Translations under genes and position numbers: made by a program
The notes under the pieces: generated by a model
Told to the model about the DNA's origin: nothing
Database searches by the model: none
Seen by the model: only the letters and a program-made list of their open reading frames with translations
From: Saururus chinensis
Lineage: Eukaryota > Streptophyta > Magnoliopsida > Piperales > Saururaceae
Length of the DNA stretch: 64,000 bases
Reading direction: 5' to 3'
Assembly (NCBI GenBank): GCA_035235625.1
Contig: CP141147.1
Location: forward strand, 14,559,001-14,623,000
Shown: positions 1 to 12,700 of the stretch, piece after piece
How the letters are laid out: the number at the start of each line of letters is the position of its first letter
Position numbering within the stretch: position 1 is the stretch's first letter

Positions 1-781
1 TTTTGTAAAAAGTTGATTATTCTATGAATTAGTCTGCATTGAAGGTCTTATTCGATAATTTCACAAATATTTGATAAATTTCACCGAATTTTGTGACACG
101 CGGAAGCCATGCAAAAAGATCTAAGATAATATTTTATCAAAATATATATAAATCACATACCAATTCAAAATTAAAATGTATGAACATTATAAAAAAATTT
201 AAATTTTTTGACAAAAATTTATTGTAAATAGTATGAAATGAGATAATTATATGTGAAACCCTAAAGTCAACATAACCTGGTTTCGAGGGTGAGGCGACTT
301 TTAAAGTCTTGGGGGCCCATGGGTAACAATTGGGTGCATATCCAAACCCAATTCCGAATTCGAGCTCGAATATCCAACCTGACTTTCTCTCAGTATCACG
401 TCAAAATTGTGAGAAGTCGGCAGTTGTCGGATAACCCGCTGACACTTGATCCACCGTTATGCACAAACCCGTGGGTGCTTCGCACATTCGTAAATCCGTA
501 TCATCCGATACGTATCCACCGATACATTGATAGCTAAGCTCCACCGACTCTTCCCCCGCTTCCGTTTCCTTCATCAGATCTCCATTCCCTTCCTCTCTTC
601 TAATTCGTGGATTTTTAGTCGTTTTTCTTCGGATCTGCAGTTGCTTCTGCTCCATTTCACCGTCGTCAATCGCCATTTCGGTGTCGTTTTGGATTTGGGG
701 CGTTGGGAGAGGTTCGATTTGGTTTCTTTGATTGTAATTTTTTCGAATTGGCTTGGGGGGGATTGATTGGATGAGTTTTTG
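1..781. other. Upstream region and 5' UTR of the dymeclin gene
   Basis: AT-rich up to about 280, then more balanced. No convincing TATA box or known promoter element could be assigned. The 5' UTR probably lies within about 530-781, where the sequence turns pyrimidine-rich. A short stretch near 496-532 repeats the pattern ATCCGATAC/ATCCACCGATAC. Reading frames here overlap on both strands and look incidental. Confidence 0.4.
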
Positions 782-3700
782 ATGGGGGCTGTTCCGTCGA
801 CTCCACGCCGGCGTCCCGACGCGGCGGAGTACCTCATCGGTACGTTCGTTGGGCGGGAGGCGTATCCCCTGGCGTCCGAGTTCTGGCAGAAGCTGCTCGA
901 GCTGCCGCTCACTCTTCGGTGGCCTCAGAGCAAGGTGGTGCAGGCATGCCAGATCTTTGGTGAGTGTTTTTTCTGTTACCCGTTTCTCCATACATTTTTC
1001 ATGCATACTGATAACAGTATGTAGTGTTGGAATTTATACTGCTGATCCAGTGGTTTTGCAAATGCTGGTTACTTTCAGTAATCTTGATGGGAGGAATAAG
1101 CAGTAGACAAGGATTTGCATTTGCAAAATTTGGGTGTCTTTGACTAGTTTTTTTGTTCTTTTGAGGGAATAGCTGGGAGGTCTAGATTCTGAATTAGATT
1201 TATGTATGATCATTATATTGTTTCCCCAATGTTGGATGCATGAAGGGCGAGTGGGGTTGTAAGAGTTGAGTATGATGTTCAACAAATTTGATGCTCGCAA
1301 TGACTGACCATGTATGGTTAGAACGAGGATTTTTAACACAGCTGCTTGACTTGCATTTGGCAATTCGCGCAAGTTGTGCATGCAAATGACTTGCACAGTT
1401 GTGCTGCAAACCAAGGATGACGCGTGTCTATAATTAGCATTCTGAGATCCAGTATCAGTTTAGTTATTTTATGATGGTTGCTCAGTTCTTTCTTGTATGT
1501 GATCTCCGATGCTTTCTGTTTAAATACATTTAAAACATTATTGCGACTGAATTAATGGACAATAAATACACGAAGGTTTAATTATCATTTAGGAAGAGCT
1601 ACTGCAGCTATGGGTGCTTGACACTTGATGCATCTGCAAGGTTGAAGTGGCCATGTCATGTCATCTGTCCATACTGATCTGTTTGCAGAATCCTAGTTTG
1701 GAGAATCATGTAGAAAAAATTAGTGGGAGATGAAATTCCTGATTTTGAGATAAACAAGTGGAAACATTAAGGTGTTGTCTGGTTGCAAAGAAAGTAGAGG
1801 AAGAGGAGAGTAAAGAGAAAAGGAAAGGGGTGGGAGGGAAGGGAAAGAGAATTGAAGTTCTTCTTTGTGGATTTGTTATGCATAGAAAAGAAAATGAAAG
1901 GAAAGGTAGTTACAGGTAGTTTCAAGTGGTTTTTCGTTGGCATTTGCACCTTTAAATAAGATATTCCTTTGCTCTCTCCCTGGCTTAGGTTGGAAATGTT
2001 ACAAAGGAATTATGCCTGGTTTATTTACAAATTTGCCACTTTATATATGCTCTCCCTATTTTTCCTTGCATCACCAAATGGTGAAAAGTGTCAGCAATGT
2101 CAGACATTCCCTCCTTTTGTTTCACTGCCCTTGCAAACAAACCAAGCTTAAAAAGAGTCAAGGCAAAAATGACAATGATGGAGAAAAATTTATAGTAGCT
2201 TCTGTGGATTGTAAGCTGTGGTTTAACAGTTCAATGTTAATCATATTTTATGATATATAATGTGAAAAAGAAGACCAGTGATGGTGGGAATGGTGCATCA
2301 TGCAACTAGTGTTGGCCACCAAAGTAAAGAGGGGAAGGTTTTTGAGGATTTGTAGTAAGCTGGCGAAAAGATCTTTAAAATGCTTGCTAGATGAAGAAAC
2401 AGATTGTCATGAAGGAAATACTGTTTATTGTCTATTTGAATGCTGAAGTGCTGCAAATTTTGTATTAGTAGCATAACTTGATGTTGATAACTGTCCAAAA
2501 ACATATTTAATTTAATAGAGCCAAATCTAACTATTGTCCCTTTATTCTTGTTCTGTTCTTTTTTATAATTAATTGAAGTAGCATGGATGCTTATAACTTA
2601 TGATTACAATATGTTCAGTGCAGAACAACTACCATACAAGGCATCTCGCTAAGCTCTTGATTCATCTAGTATCGTGTTTGCAAGAATCCATATCAGCTGC
2701 CGGTGGACCATCACCTGCTTATTTGAAGGCTGTGAATGCAGCATTTATAGCATCCGTGTTTTTGAAATACATGATTGAAAATGCCAAAAGTGACAAATTT
2801 GATGAATTATATCTCTATCTTGATGAAGGTGAAGGATCACAAAAGGACCTTTCACAAGGTAATGAACCCATTTTTTACAATGCGTTGTTTACATATGGTA
2901 TTGTAACCATGGATTGCCATCTTGGACCTCGTGTCTATGATTGGCCGCAATCGGGAAAGTGATTTTGATGACAAGGAGACGCATAATAATACACTATACA
3001 AACTAGTTGATGTTATATGTGAAAATGTTTAAAAATATGAAGTAGCTTCAGAGTTGCACAAAATAATTCCAGAGTTTATAAAGTGCTAACTGGCACTAGA
3101 AAATAACAAATCAGGATGTGCTTTTAACAAGCTGCTGTTAGATAAGACATTAGACCAAGGTTTGCCAACTCTGCCTTGTCTGCCGTCTCAGCAGCTCAAA
3201 AATCTGAGATCTCGGCGGGATGAGGTAACTTTTATATAAAAGAAAGTTAAGAAAAAAAGTTTCCATTAGACAACATACTTGATTAATGTGTATCCAATTT
3301 GATAGATTCATGCATATTAATTACTCAGCATAAGAAGGTAAAGTATCTGAAGGAAAAAAGATCACATGAGAGGAAAATTTGAGAGGGTCATGGCCAAGAT
3401 TCTCGCCAATTTCCTTCTAACAACAATTTAGTGTGGAAAGAATTATAGATTTTCCTCCATCAACACCTTTTTTTATACACTTACCTTAAATTTCCTGGAG
3501 GTGACAAGATCCAAGATCAACTCATGAGATCTCAGTGACATGGCGAACCTTGCTTCAAACTCAAAAGTATTTAGAGGACAGTCAAGAGTTTCTTTGAGAA
3601 TGAATCACCCATTTATACATGTTGAATGCCCCAAAACCTTGGTAGAAAAAACAAAAGAGAAGACAAAAGGCAGGGCTTGGCAGCTGGAGAGAAGACTTTT

Positions 3701-6700
3701 CTTGTGGTGTTAATAGAGTAGATGGCAGCTGGTGATGGCTGTTGTAAAAGGAGGTGCAGTTGGAGTAAAAAGAACCCACCTGCTCTCTCTCCTTTGCTTT
3801 CTTTCTGAAAGGCTCAGAACTCACCCAAAGGATACATACCTGTATTAGAGAGATTATATTCCTGTTGTCAGCCCAATGTAAATGGCTGCCAAAATATGGT
3901 CAGCAGAGAACATACTCCTCCTTTTGGCGATAACATGATATTGGCAAGATCTCAGTAAGATTCGGGGAGGTTTTTGAAATCTTGCTATGATATGCTCGAA
4001 TTGTTATTACCTTGTTAACCAGTTTCTGGGCAGCCTCCACCCTGCATTTGACAGATCCCGCCTTGCTACAAATCTTCACGGACCTTTTCCATGAGTTTCG
4101 AGCTCTATGCGCTGAACAACAGGCTTCGTTTGCACGTTTGATGGACAGCCTCCTAATTGAGAATCAATCAAAAAGTTCACCTAATCCCTCTTCTCTCTTC
4201 TCTGACGTCCCTCTCTCTCCCCTTCTCTCACCTCAAGCTGGTTCAGCAGAACCAGCAAGGGTTTCCCTTACTCCCTTCAACCAACCTTCTTCCTTGTTAT
4301 TACCTTGTTAACCAGTTTCCGGGCAGCCTCCACCCTGCATTTGACAGATCCCACCCTGCTACAAACCGTCACGAACCTTCTCCATGAGTTTCGAGCTCTA
4401 CGTGCTGAACAACAGGCTTTGTTTGCGTGTCTGATGGACAGTTATACCAGTCACTCCATGCAGCGGCGGAAGGGGGAGTTGCTAGCACAAGCCTCGGCTT
4501 GCTTCAACCACCGTCACGGCCAGCCCCCCTAACCCTCAGCTGATGACTCAACTTATTTCTCATTTTCATGACTCTCCCTTTGCATGCCATGAGGGCTTCT
4601 TTCGTACCTATAAAAAGGTAAGTCAAAACTTCTTATGGCATGGTATTCTCCGTGATGTTCATGATTATGTATTCACCTGTGAAACCTGTCAGTGGGCCAA
4701 AGCTTCTACTACCGCTCCCTGAGTGAATCTGGGAGGATGTCTCCATGGATTTTATTGAAGTCTTACTTTTGGTTTAGGGGAAGTCATATATTATGGTGGT
4801 GGTGAACCACCTTTTCAACTATGCCCATTTCAGCTCCCTTGCTCATCCTTATATGGCTATGGAGGTGTCTAAGCTTTATATTGGGGATGTGGTTAAACTA
4901 CACGGCATGCCCCACACTATCGTTTCAGATAGAGATCGGACTTTCATCTCTCATTTATGGCAGGGGTTCTTTACTTTTCAGGGAACTTAGTTGCAGATGA
5001 GTATTACTTATTGTCCTTTGATGGATGGTCAAACTAAGGTGGTTGATCAGTGTTTAAAGCAATACCTTCATTGCTTTGTCGGGGACAATCCATGTAAATG
5101 GCTCCAATTCTTGTCATGGGCTAAATATTCCTATAATACAACTTACCATACTTCTTCCGGTTATAGTCCATTCCAGGTTATTTATGGACAGGTTCCCCTT
5201 ACTATTCTTACTTATGTCCCTCACCGGGCTGCCGTTGGCGAGGTTGTTCATCTCCTCTAGGATTGGAAAACCCTCTTGCGTCAGCTTAAATAAAATTTAT
5301 CTACTGCTCGGAATCATATGAAACAGATATATGATGGCCACCATATTGATAGAGAATTTCAGGTTGGGGATATGGTGTTTGTGAGTTTCTCTTCTCACCG
5401 GCAGTCTCCTTTATATTAGCCCATGAGCGATAAGCTAGTCCACTGGTTTCATGGCCCCTATCATGTGTTGTAGCGTGTGGGCTCTATTGCATATTGCCTA
5501 CAGCTTCCGGAGGGCTCATAGGTTCATCCCGTGTTTCATGTGTCCCGGCTTTGGTGTATTGTAGGTGATCCTACTCGTGTCACTCAGAGGCCTCCTCCAC
5601 CCCTTCTTCACCATTGGTTCCGTCTATTGTTATTGACACTGGCCTTATTCGCTGCACTGGATGACTCATATTGGAAATCTTGGTTGCCTGGCACAGTAGT
5701 TCTTTGGAGGATGCTACATGGCTTTTTGAGGATAAGTTTGTTACTCAATTCCCTGATTTTGCACCTTGAGGTCAAGATGGTAGCGGAGCATGGTGGATTT
5801 TTATGAATGGCTGTGCGATAGGATAGTTTCCTTTTATGGCTTGATTTATTATCAGTAGTTTCCTTTTCCTTTGTTAGCCTATTACCAATAGTTTCCTTGT
5901 TATGCTATAACCAGTAATTTCCTTCTTTTAATTAGGTTGCTATAGGGAAATAAAGCCCAGGCCTATAAGTGGCAAGTGGCAGGGTATGTAAGAGGCTTCA
6001 GCCTCCTAATTGAGAATCAATCAGAAAGTTTACCTAATCCCTCTTCTCTCTTCTCTGTTGTCCCTCTCTACCCTTGCTCTCACCTCAAACTGGTTCAGCA
6101 GAACCAGCAAGGGTTTCCCTTACTCCCTTCAGCCAACGTTCTTCCCTGTTATTACCTTGTAAAATTAGGGTTTACATCAACACACAACAGAAGGAATGGA
6201 TGCGATTGATGTTGGAGGAGATGAGTGGAGACCAAAATGGATAACCACTCAATCTTATATCTACCTCTTGATGTGAATGTGCAAACTCACAAACAAGCTG
6301 TCTTCTGCATCTTACTGCTGTGACACATTGTGCTAAAACTAGAGCCAGAGTAGATAGGGTTAGGGTGTAGCATATAGCACATACACGACTTGTGGTAAAT
6401 GAACTTAATCTCAATTTTCATTGATTCAAAACATAAACTCTCCCTACAATGTGTACTGCATAGGTTATTTATGGTTCTATGAAAATATAAAAGGAAAAAC
6501 CTCCATAAAGAGAAAAACTGAACTTAAAAAATAACAATAATTTTTCTCCTATTGGCTATCCTAACTCCTAATAGTATAGAACTCTAACTTAATTACAAAA
6601 CAATATAGACAAAACATAGACTTGTTAACTAGGTGGAGCCTTGGGACCAAATTCCATCTTTCCTTCTTTAATGATTTTTACTCTAGCCAGCCACGTCACA

Positions 6701-9700
6701 CCCTTATTGAAATTTTTAATGAGCTTTTCACCAATCAGGAAAATTTCAAATTTAATGCTGCTTCCTTCTTCCATCAATCTGACGAGCATAAATTGGTTTT
6801 CAATTCCTTGTTTTTGCAGTGCACCCACTGAGCTGTGCACAATTTGGTAAAGTTCCTTAACTCCACCATCATTCTTAATCGAATCACCACGTCCTCATAG
6901 AAGCCAATTATATGGGCTTGGGCCCACACAACTTATATCGAGATAGACTCCTATCCAAACCACTAATTGGTCTTTTCTTTGAAGTGCAAGTAGGTCATCA
7001 AGAACAAACATTCATGGGTTGTAAACACCAAAATGGAAGTTATAAAAAACTTGGGCTTCACTAGGAAATGAACCAAAACATAGAATTTCTGGTCTGCACA
7101 ACCAAGATCTGAGATCTCAAGAAATCTCGACTAGATGGCAATCCATGATTGCAACTTATTTTTGTGTATTTCCAAACTTACATTTTCAATGGAAACCTTT
7201 GGGATTGTGGGAAATCATCTCTTTGCTGGGTTAGTAATCTAGGGATGGAGGTCTTAACTCTTTGAGACATCAAATGCTTTTTAACTTATACAAGCTAGTG
7301 GGCTTCTTTACTGATATTTCAGCATAGCAAATGGCAGTTTCAAGAGTGGTGTGTTTCTTGCAAATATAATTTGGTTGGCTTCTCCATTGTATATGCGTAT
7401 TTGTTTTTCAATATGCATTACTCCTGTACCATTATATTAGGTGTTACCCTATGGTTTTGATAGCTTCACATTGATTCGTGTAGATGAAAACATTGCAAAC
7501 TTTGTCATGCGTGGTGTGCTCACTTATATTGGCACATCGGATTTGAGGTATGTGCTTATGATTTTGGACATTTTATATCTGTCTTTTTAGTCTTCTCTCG
7601 CTCACTTTTTTTTTTTTTGGGTTGGGAGTTAAGGACAGTGGTACATAATAAGAGCTTCTTAAAATTCATGTTCAAGACTTTTGGGTATATTTAGAGAAAT
7701 GCTTTGTATTAGCCTGTATGAGTTACTTAGAGCTCGTAAATTAGTTGACAGCTGTTTCTGATCTCTTTATTTGTAATTGTGCTGCAATAACCTAGATCAG
7801 AGTGTATTCTATGAGCTAAATGTGTATAATTGGACAATACTTGATCCAGAATTGCTATCATGAAGTTGTTGTTAGTATTTAGCTGGTGAGTTTGAGTGAT
7901 TACTTTGTACATAGTTCTGGTGATATTGTAACTGCCTCTGAGTGCTCTTTAACCTTGTTTTTTTGTCTTTTCCTGAGACATATTTGAATGGATGTTGGAA
8001 CAAAAGTCTTTTGCAATTAAACAAAATGAAGCATCCTCAATGTTATAATTGTCTCTTCCTAGATACGGGTTTGGTGAAATATAACATGTTCAGCTTCAGC
8101 TAGCCTTTCTCTAATGTATTCAGTGTACAGTTTCCAAATATAGATCTTTGATTGTTGTGGATACACAAAGTTTCTAGGTACCCATCACTATTTTTTATCA
8201 CACATCAAAATCCAAGGGATAAAAGATCTCTGGAAATGTTCATTAGAATTATGGATAAGCTTAATTTGTGAATGGTGTTGTGCAAGATTGAATTTCCTGT
8301 TCTGGTATAATTCCATGATTGCAAAATTGTTCATCTTACTTACAATTAGAATTTTGTGGCTGCAAGTCCGCACACGTACCTGCTCCATCATGAACTGCTG
8401 AGTTTGAGTTTTGTGCTTCTCTCAACTCAACTTCGTTCTGGGCCATCCCCTGGGCCAAAAGATGTACATCCATTTATAGATGCTGCTATGCTTCAGGTGC
8501 TGAAATGTTGTTCCAACGTATTTTAGTGTGTTAAGCAATAGTATACTATTTGGTTGTGATGATTTTTACATTGCAGGTTTTTTTTTTGTAGGATAGCACA
8601 TTGGTTGGCTCTATTATTAGAAGGCTGTTGCTCAATTACATCAATCGACCACGAGTTCCTTTAAGTAGTACATCTCACTCTATCTTTCCTGGAGATATGC
8701 AGTCTGGTGTTCTACAGAAAGTTGGGTCTGCAGCCGGTATGGTGGTTCCTTTTCACCTCTTGTTTGCTGTAAAAAATTACATTCCTATACATTTGTATTC
8801 ATGTGACTTGTACTAATTGTTGACTTTTGTTATCATCACTGCCATCTCATCTATTTAATAGACCCCATTGAGTCCCATAGAGGCATGGATGAGAAGATAT
8901 GATTAGTTTGGGTGCTTGTGAAGTTTATATTTTGTCTTGCATGTCAGGTGTGGAACCAACACCAAGATTCATGGACTTAAATAATTGGTTTAGAGGGTGA
9001 CTTTATGAGGTCCAATTTCATGGGCATGCAACACACTCAATTCTGTTTGAATCAGTGGCGGCCTGTGGGGCAGAAGTGTTGCCTTTGAAGTGAGTCCATG
9101 AGATTCTTATTCGTGCAAAAATGATTTGGTAACTTGTTCCCTTTGATTTTAGAGCTGTACGATGGGGTCCCAGAATGGGATCGTGTTAGTTTTAGTATTT
9201 CTCAAGTCTGGTGGGTTGGGATGGTCTGTGGTGTAGGACTTGGCTCAGTTAAAGGTCCTAGCAAAATTTGAATTAGTTTATTAGTGGTTGAACTGGTTCT
9301 GGTTTAGTGGAGGTTTAGGTAAAGGGTTGGATTGAAGGTACAAACCTAAGGGCAATATGATTTTTTGCAAAATGATTAGAAGTTTGAAGTATATATTCCA
9401 AACCTGGGGTTAGGTGGATAAACATCATCTTGAGGATCTGTAGCAGATATTTGGTAGAAGTGGACCTGCATGGCAGAAGATCAATAGAAGAGAAGGATAC
9501 TAAGAAGAAAAAAATAGACGAAGTGAATAATGAGGGAAGACAATGAAGAAGATAAAAAGTAAGGTTGGGACTTGGGTGAGAGAAAATTGTCACAAATCTT
9601 TTTGTGCCTATGTAGGAGTTATTGATATGCTATGTTAGCCTTCTATATTTATTAAGTGGGTGTTTGTAATCCATTCGAGTGCAGAGTTCTGCACATCTTC

Positions 9701-12700
9701 ATTTTTGGGTCTATGAACTATGATGAGTCTGAAGTGTGGGCGATGTGTTGGTCGACCCTAGACTTGTACATAAGGCTGGTTTCAGCTCTAAAAATGCATC
9801 ATATGTGTTCGGGTGGTGGCCCCCCGCAACTGGATCAGCTTGTATTACCTCTCTATTTCCATTGTACACCAATTGCTTGACAAAACGCCCACTGAGACCA
9901 GTTGCCTCCACATGTCCATGCTCCATAAGAGGGCTGGTCCCATGTGTGGTCCACTCATCAATGTCGAATGGGTTAAATTTAGGCCATACCATGTGACATG
10001 CATGATAACCGTATTTTCACCCAAAGCCCACCAAAATGTTCCAATTTTCACCTTAAATATGGAAAGATCATATTAGAAAACAGAAGGTGAAGCTGAAGGT
10101 AGGAGGAGAAAGGAGCAGAAAGAGAAAGAGAGGGAGTATAAGAAGTGAAAATAGAGGCTAGAGGGAGTTGTTGAAACAGTTTCAAGAAAGGGAAACTTTA
10201 TTCTCATTACTCTAGTCGATGTGTCACATAAATCTCTGAAAACCCGACACACCTACCAACTTCTAATATAAATAAAATCCTTTTTCATCTTAGCTTCATA
10301 TGAAAGTGAGAATACATAAAATTTATATCTAATACCTTCCCAACTAATCAACTTTCTTAATTTGACGTTGCACTAAGTTGCCTCTATTTTATGTTTCCTT
10401 AAAGTGGCAAGTTTAGAAAAAACACTCTCCACATGGAATTATGAAAATATGCCTAAATTCTAATGACAAAATACCCCGAGGCAATATGTCAAAAATGCAT
10501 CTGGTTGAAACTTGCTCTGCAGCTTTGTGACCTATGTAATTGATATACTCCTATGTTATATAGATGTATAACTTATCATTCTCGTAGAACAATGTTATGG
10601 ACTGTAGGATTTCTTTTATTCATAGGTTTGTTGGGCTATTAGGCATTAGTCATTATGTGTTAAGGCCTTAAGTAGTATTAGTTAAGGCTTAAGTAGGATT
10701 AGATAATAAGGCCCAGGCCCATTAAGGGCATATTATGTAAGGGTTTCTCCACCCTAATGGAGGGTTATGCAATTAATCAAGTCTAATCCCGTTTTTCCTT
10801 CTCCCCTGTCGACCCAAGCTCTCCCCTTTCCATCGCCTACTGGTTTTCAACAGACCAGCAAGGTTCCCTACCCACTCTTCATCCAATTTCAATATTAATT
10901 CACCCCTGCAAACCATAGGGTTTACATCAAACAAGTAGTTAATTTGTCCTAGAAATTACTTTACCATCACATGCCATATTGTTCTTTTTTCCTTTCAAAT
11001 GAAAAATTGCTATGGTCATGTATTTTTCCTTCGATGACTACTTCAAGCTTCTTAGCCCAGTCAACAGAAGTTTTAAAAATTGCCTCTAGGTGAGGAAGAA
11101 GTTTATGTAAAATACTGTAGAATAAGGCAGCCCATGAAAGCTGCATACTCTATCATTGAGTCAAATTATGTGAAGAAAGTTATGTAAGATAGTTTGAATC
11201 TGGTGATTGTGCTGCTTAAAGTTTATGGTTGTGGAATGTAAATGCAATAAAAGAATGTGAGGGTAGTGGAATTAACAAAAGTGTTTAGGAAAACCTGAAA
11301 AAAGAGGAACTGAGGCAGAAAGGGAGAAAAAACTTAAAGAGAAGAAAATATGGAAAGAAGAATCATTCGATGAGGTAATCGTTTTAGAATCTTGTTCCAG
11401 GGACCACAGCTTCTTAAGTTGATGTTGAGATTAAATTTCTTTAGGTCTTATGTTATTTTTGTGCAATACATGAGGGTCGTTTTTTTTTTTTTAACAAAAA
11501 TTTTATAAGCCAAATGAATGTTCATATTGTATGGTATTTATACATAAATAAACTTGCTTGAACTGCCTGGTCGAGTCAGTGTCATTTGCTGATTTTTGAG
11601 TTTGTTGGACCAGCTGGGCTAATAAAATATTGACACATGGGATTGGAGTTGTCTAGTTGAATAAAGTTCTGCATCAGGGATGCTTTGTGGGAGTAAAATT
11701 TTGTTAAACTAGTTCTGTCATAACCATGGCAAGATATTTTCATGTATGGCTCATTGCCATAGAGCTATAAATATCAATATAAAAGAACATATGAACCCTG
11801 CATGCACATTACTGGTGCAGAAAGATGGAAAAGTTAGGAGGGGCTGAATTAGAAGTAGCACATTTAAAATTTTTTTGTACAAGTGTCTAGGGTGATAGAT
11901 GTATGTTACCATTATGTTTAGTGTGTATTGCTACTATGTGCTATCCTTTTGGCTTAGAGGGCAAGCTATTGCGAAAAGGTCCTTTCACATAGTGGTTCTC
12001 CTATTCCCAAGTTTCCGGTTATCTGACCCAAAAGAAAAACAAATAATTTTAGCCAGCAGGTACTGTTTTTCTGTGTCACTGCTGTAACGTTCTTTAGTTC
12101 ATGGTTCAAACAGCAGTAAATGAAGTATCAGAAGTGCAAATTGAAAGCCAAAGAGGACATTAAAATCATTTTATGGTATTTGCCCTTTACCAGAAATTGA
12201 TGCTAAATTAAGAAATATGTTTTTCTTGCATCATTCTTTTGTATTAAATGCACCTTATAGTTAGCTAACATGATGCCAACGTTAATTAGCTTTTAATAAT
12301 TTATTATGGCGCCGTGTGCTGACTGTGGGTTATTAATATTTGCAGCAACTTTTGTACTATTGCCATATTATACCTTCAACTACCTTGTCAGCTCGAGTGG
12401 TGAAGGGTCAAGGAGCCCTTTAGCTGATAAAAGCTTGGTTGTTTTACTTATTCTGACTCATTACCGCAAATGTGCGGTGGTTGAAGGACCCACAGAAAAG
12501 AAATTTGATGATGAAACTGACCCAAACTCTCATGAGAAACAGGAGTCCTATTTTTCTGTGAACCCATATAAAACCGCCTTGGAAAATGTTCGCGATATTG
12601 AATGTAAAGCCTTTGTTCTATTTGTATCTTTAGCAAAGACATGTAATCTTCATATATATGTTCAAACTTTTTAACTCCCTTTATGTCTGGCAGTTGATCG

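Larger units (their letters stand above)
4001..6179 (+). mobile_element. Rearranged Ty3/gypsy retrotransposon remnant
   Basis: Contents in order: LTR tail plus gag start (4001-4148), an LTR 3' half (4149-4293), a second LTR tail plus gag start (4294-4441), then directly the integrase region (from about 4530), and a 3' LTR ending GGGTTTACATCA at 6179. The 3' LTR piece 6001-6160 matches 4148-4308 almost base for base. Protease, RT and RNase H are missing. It lies in sense orientation inside dymeclin intron 2 and cannot be autonomous. The left end is truncated, so no target duplication can be scored. Confidence 0.85.
2859..7483 (+). other. Dymeclin intron 2 (4.6 kb), transposon-filled
   Basis: Bounded by CAAG/GT at 2858-2860 and GTAG ending 7483. 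It contains the gypsy remnant at 4001-6179 and several pieces of a GATCTCGG-type inverted repeat family: near 2908-2926, 3157-3230, 3943-3990 and 7133-7154. The stretches 3240-3930, 6180-7080 and 7160-7440 show nothing I recognise. Confidence 0.8.

Noticed and set aside
401..1006. 201-codon frame on the minus strand over dymeclin exon 1
   Set aside because: It overlaps the well-supported sense exon and 5' UTR, and its sequence resembles no family.
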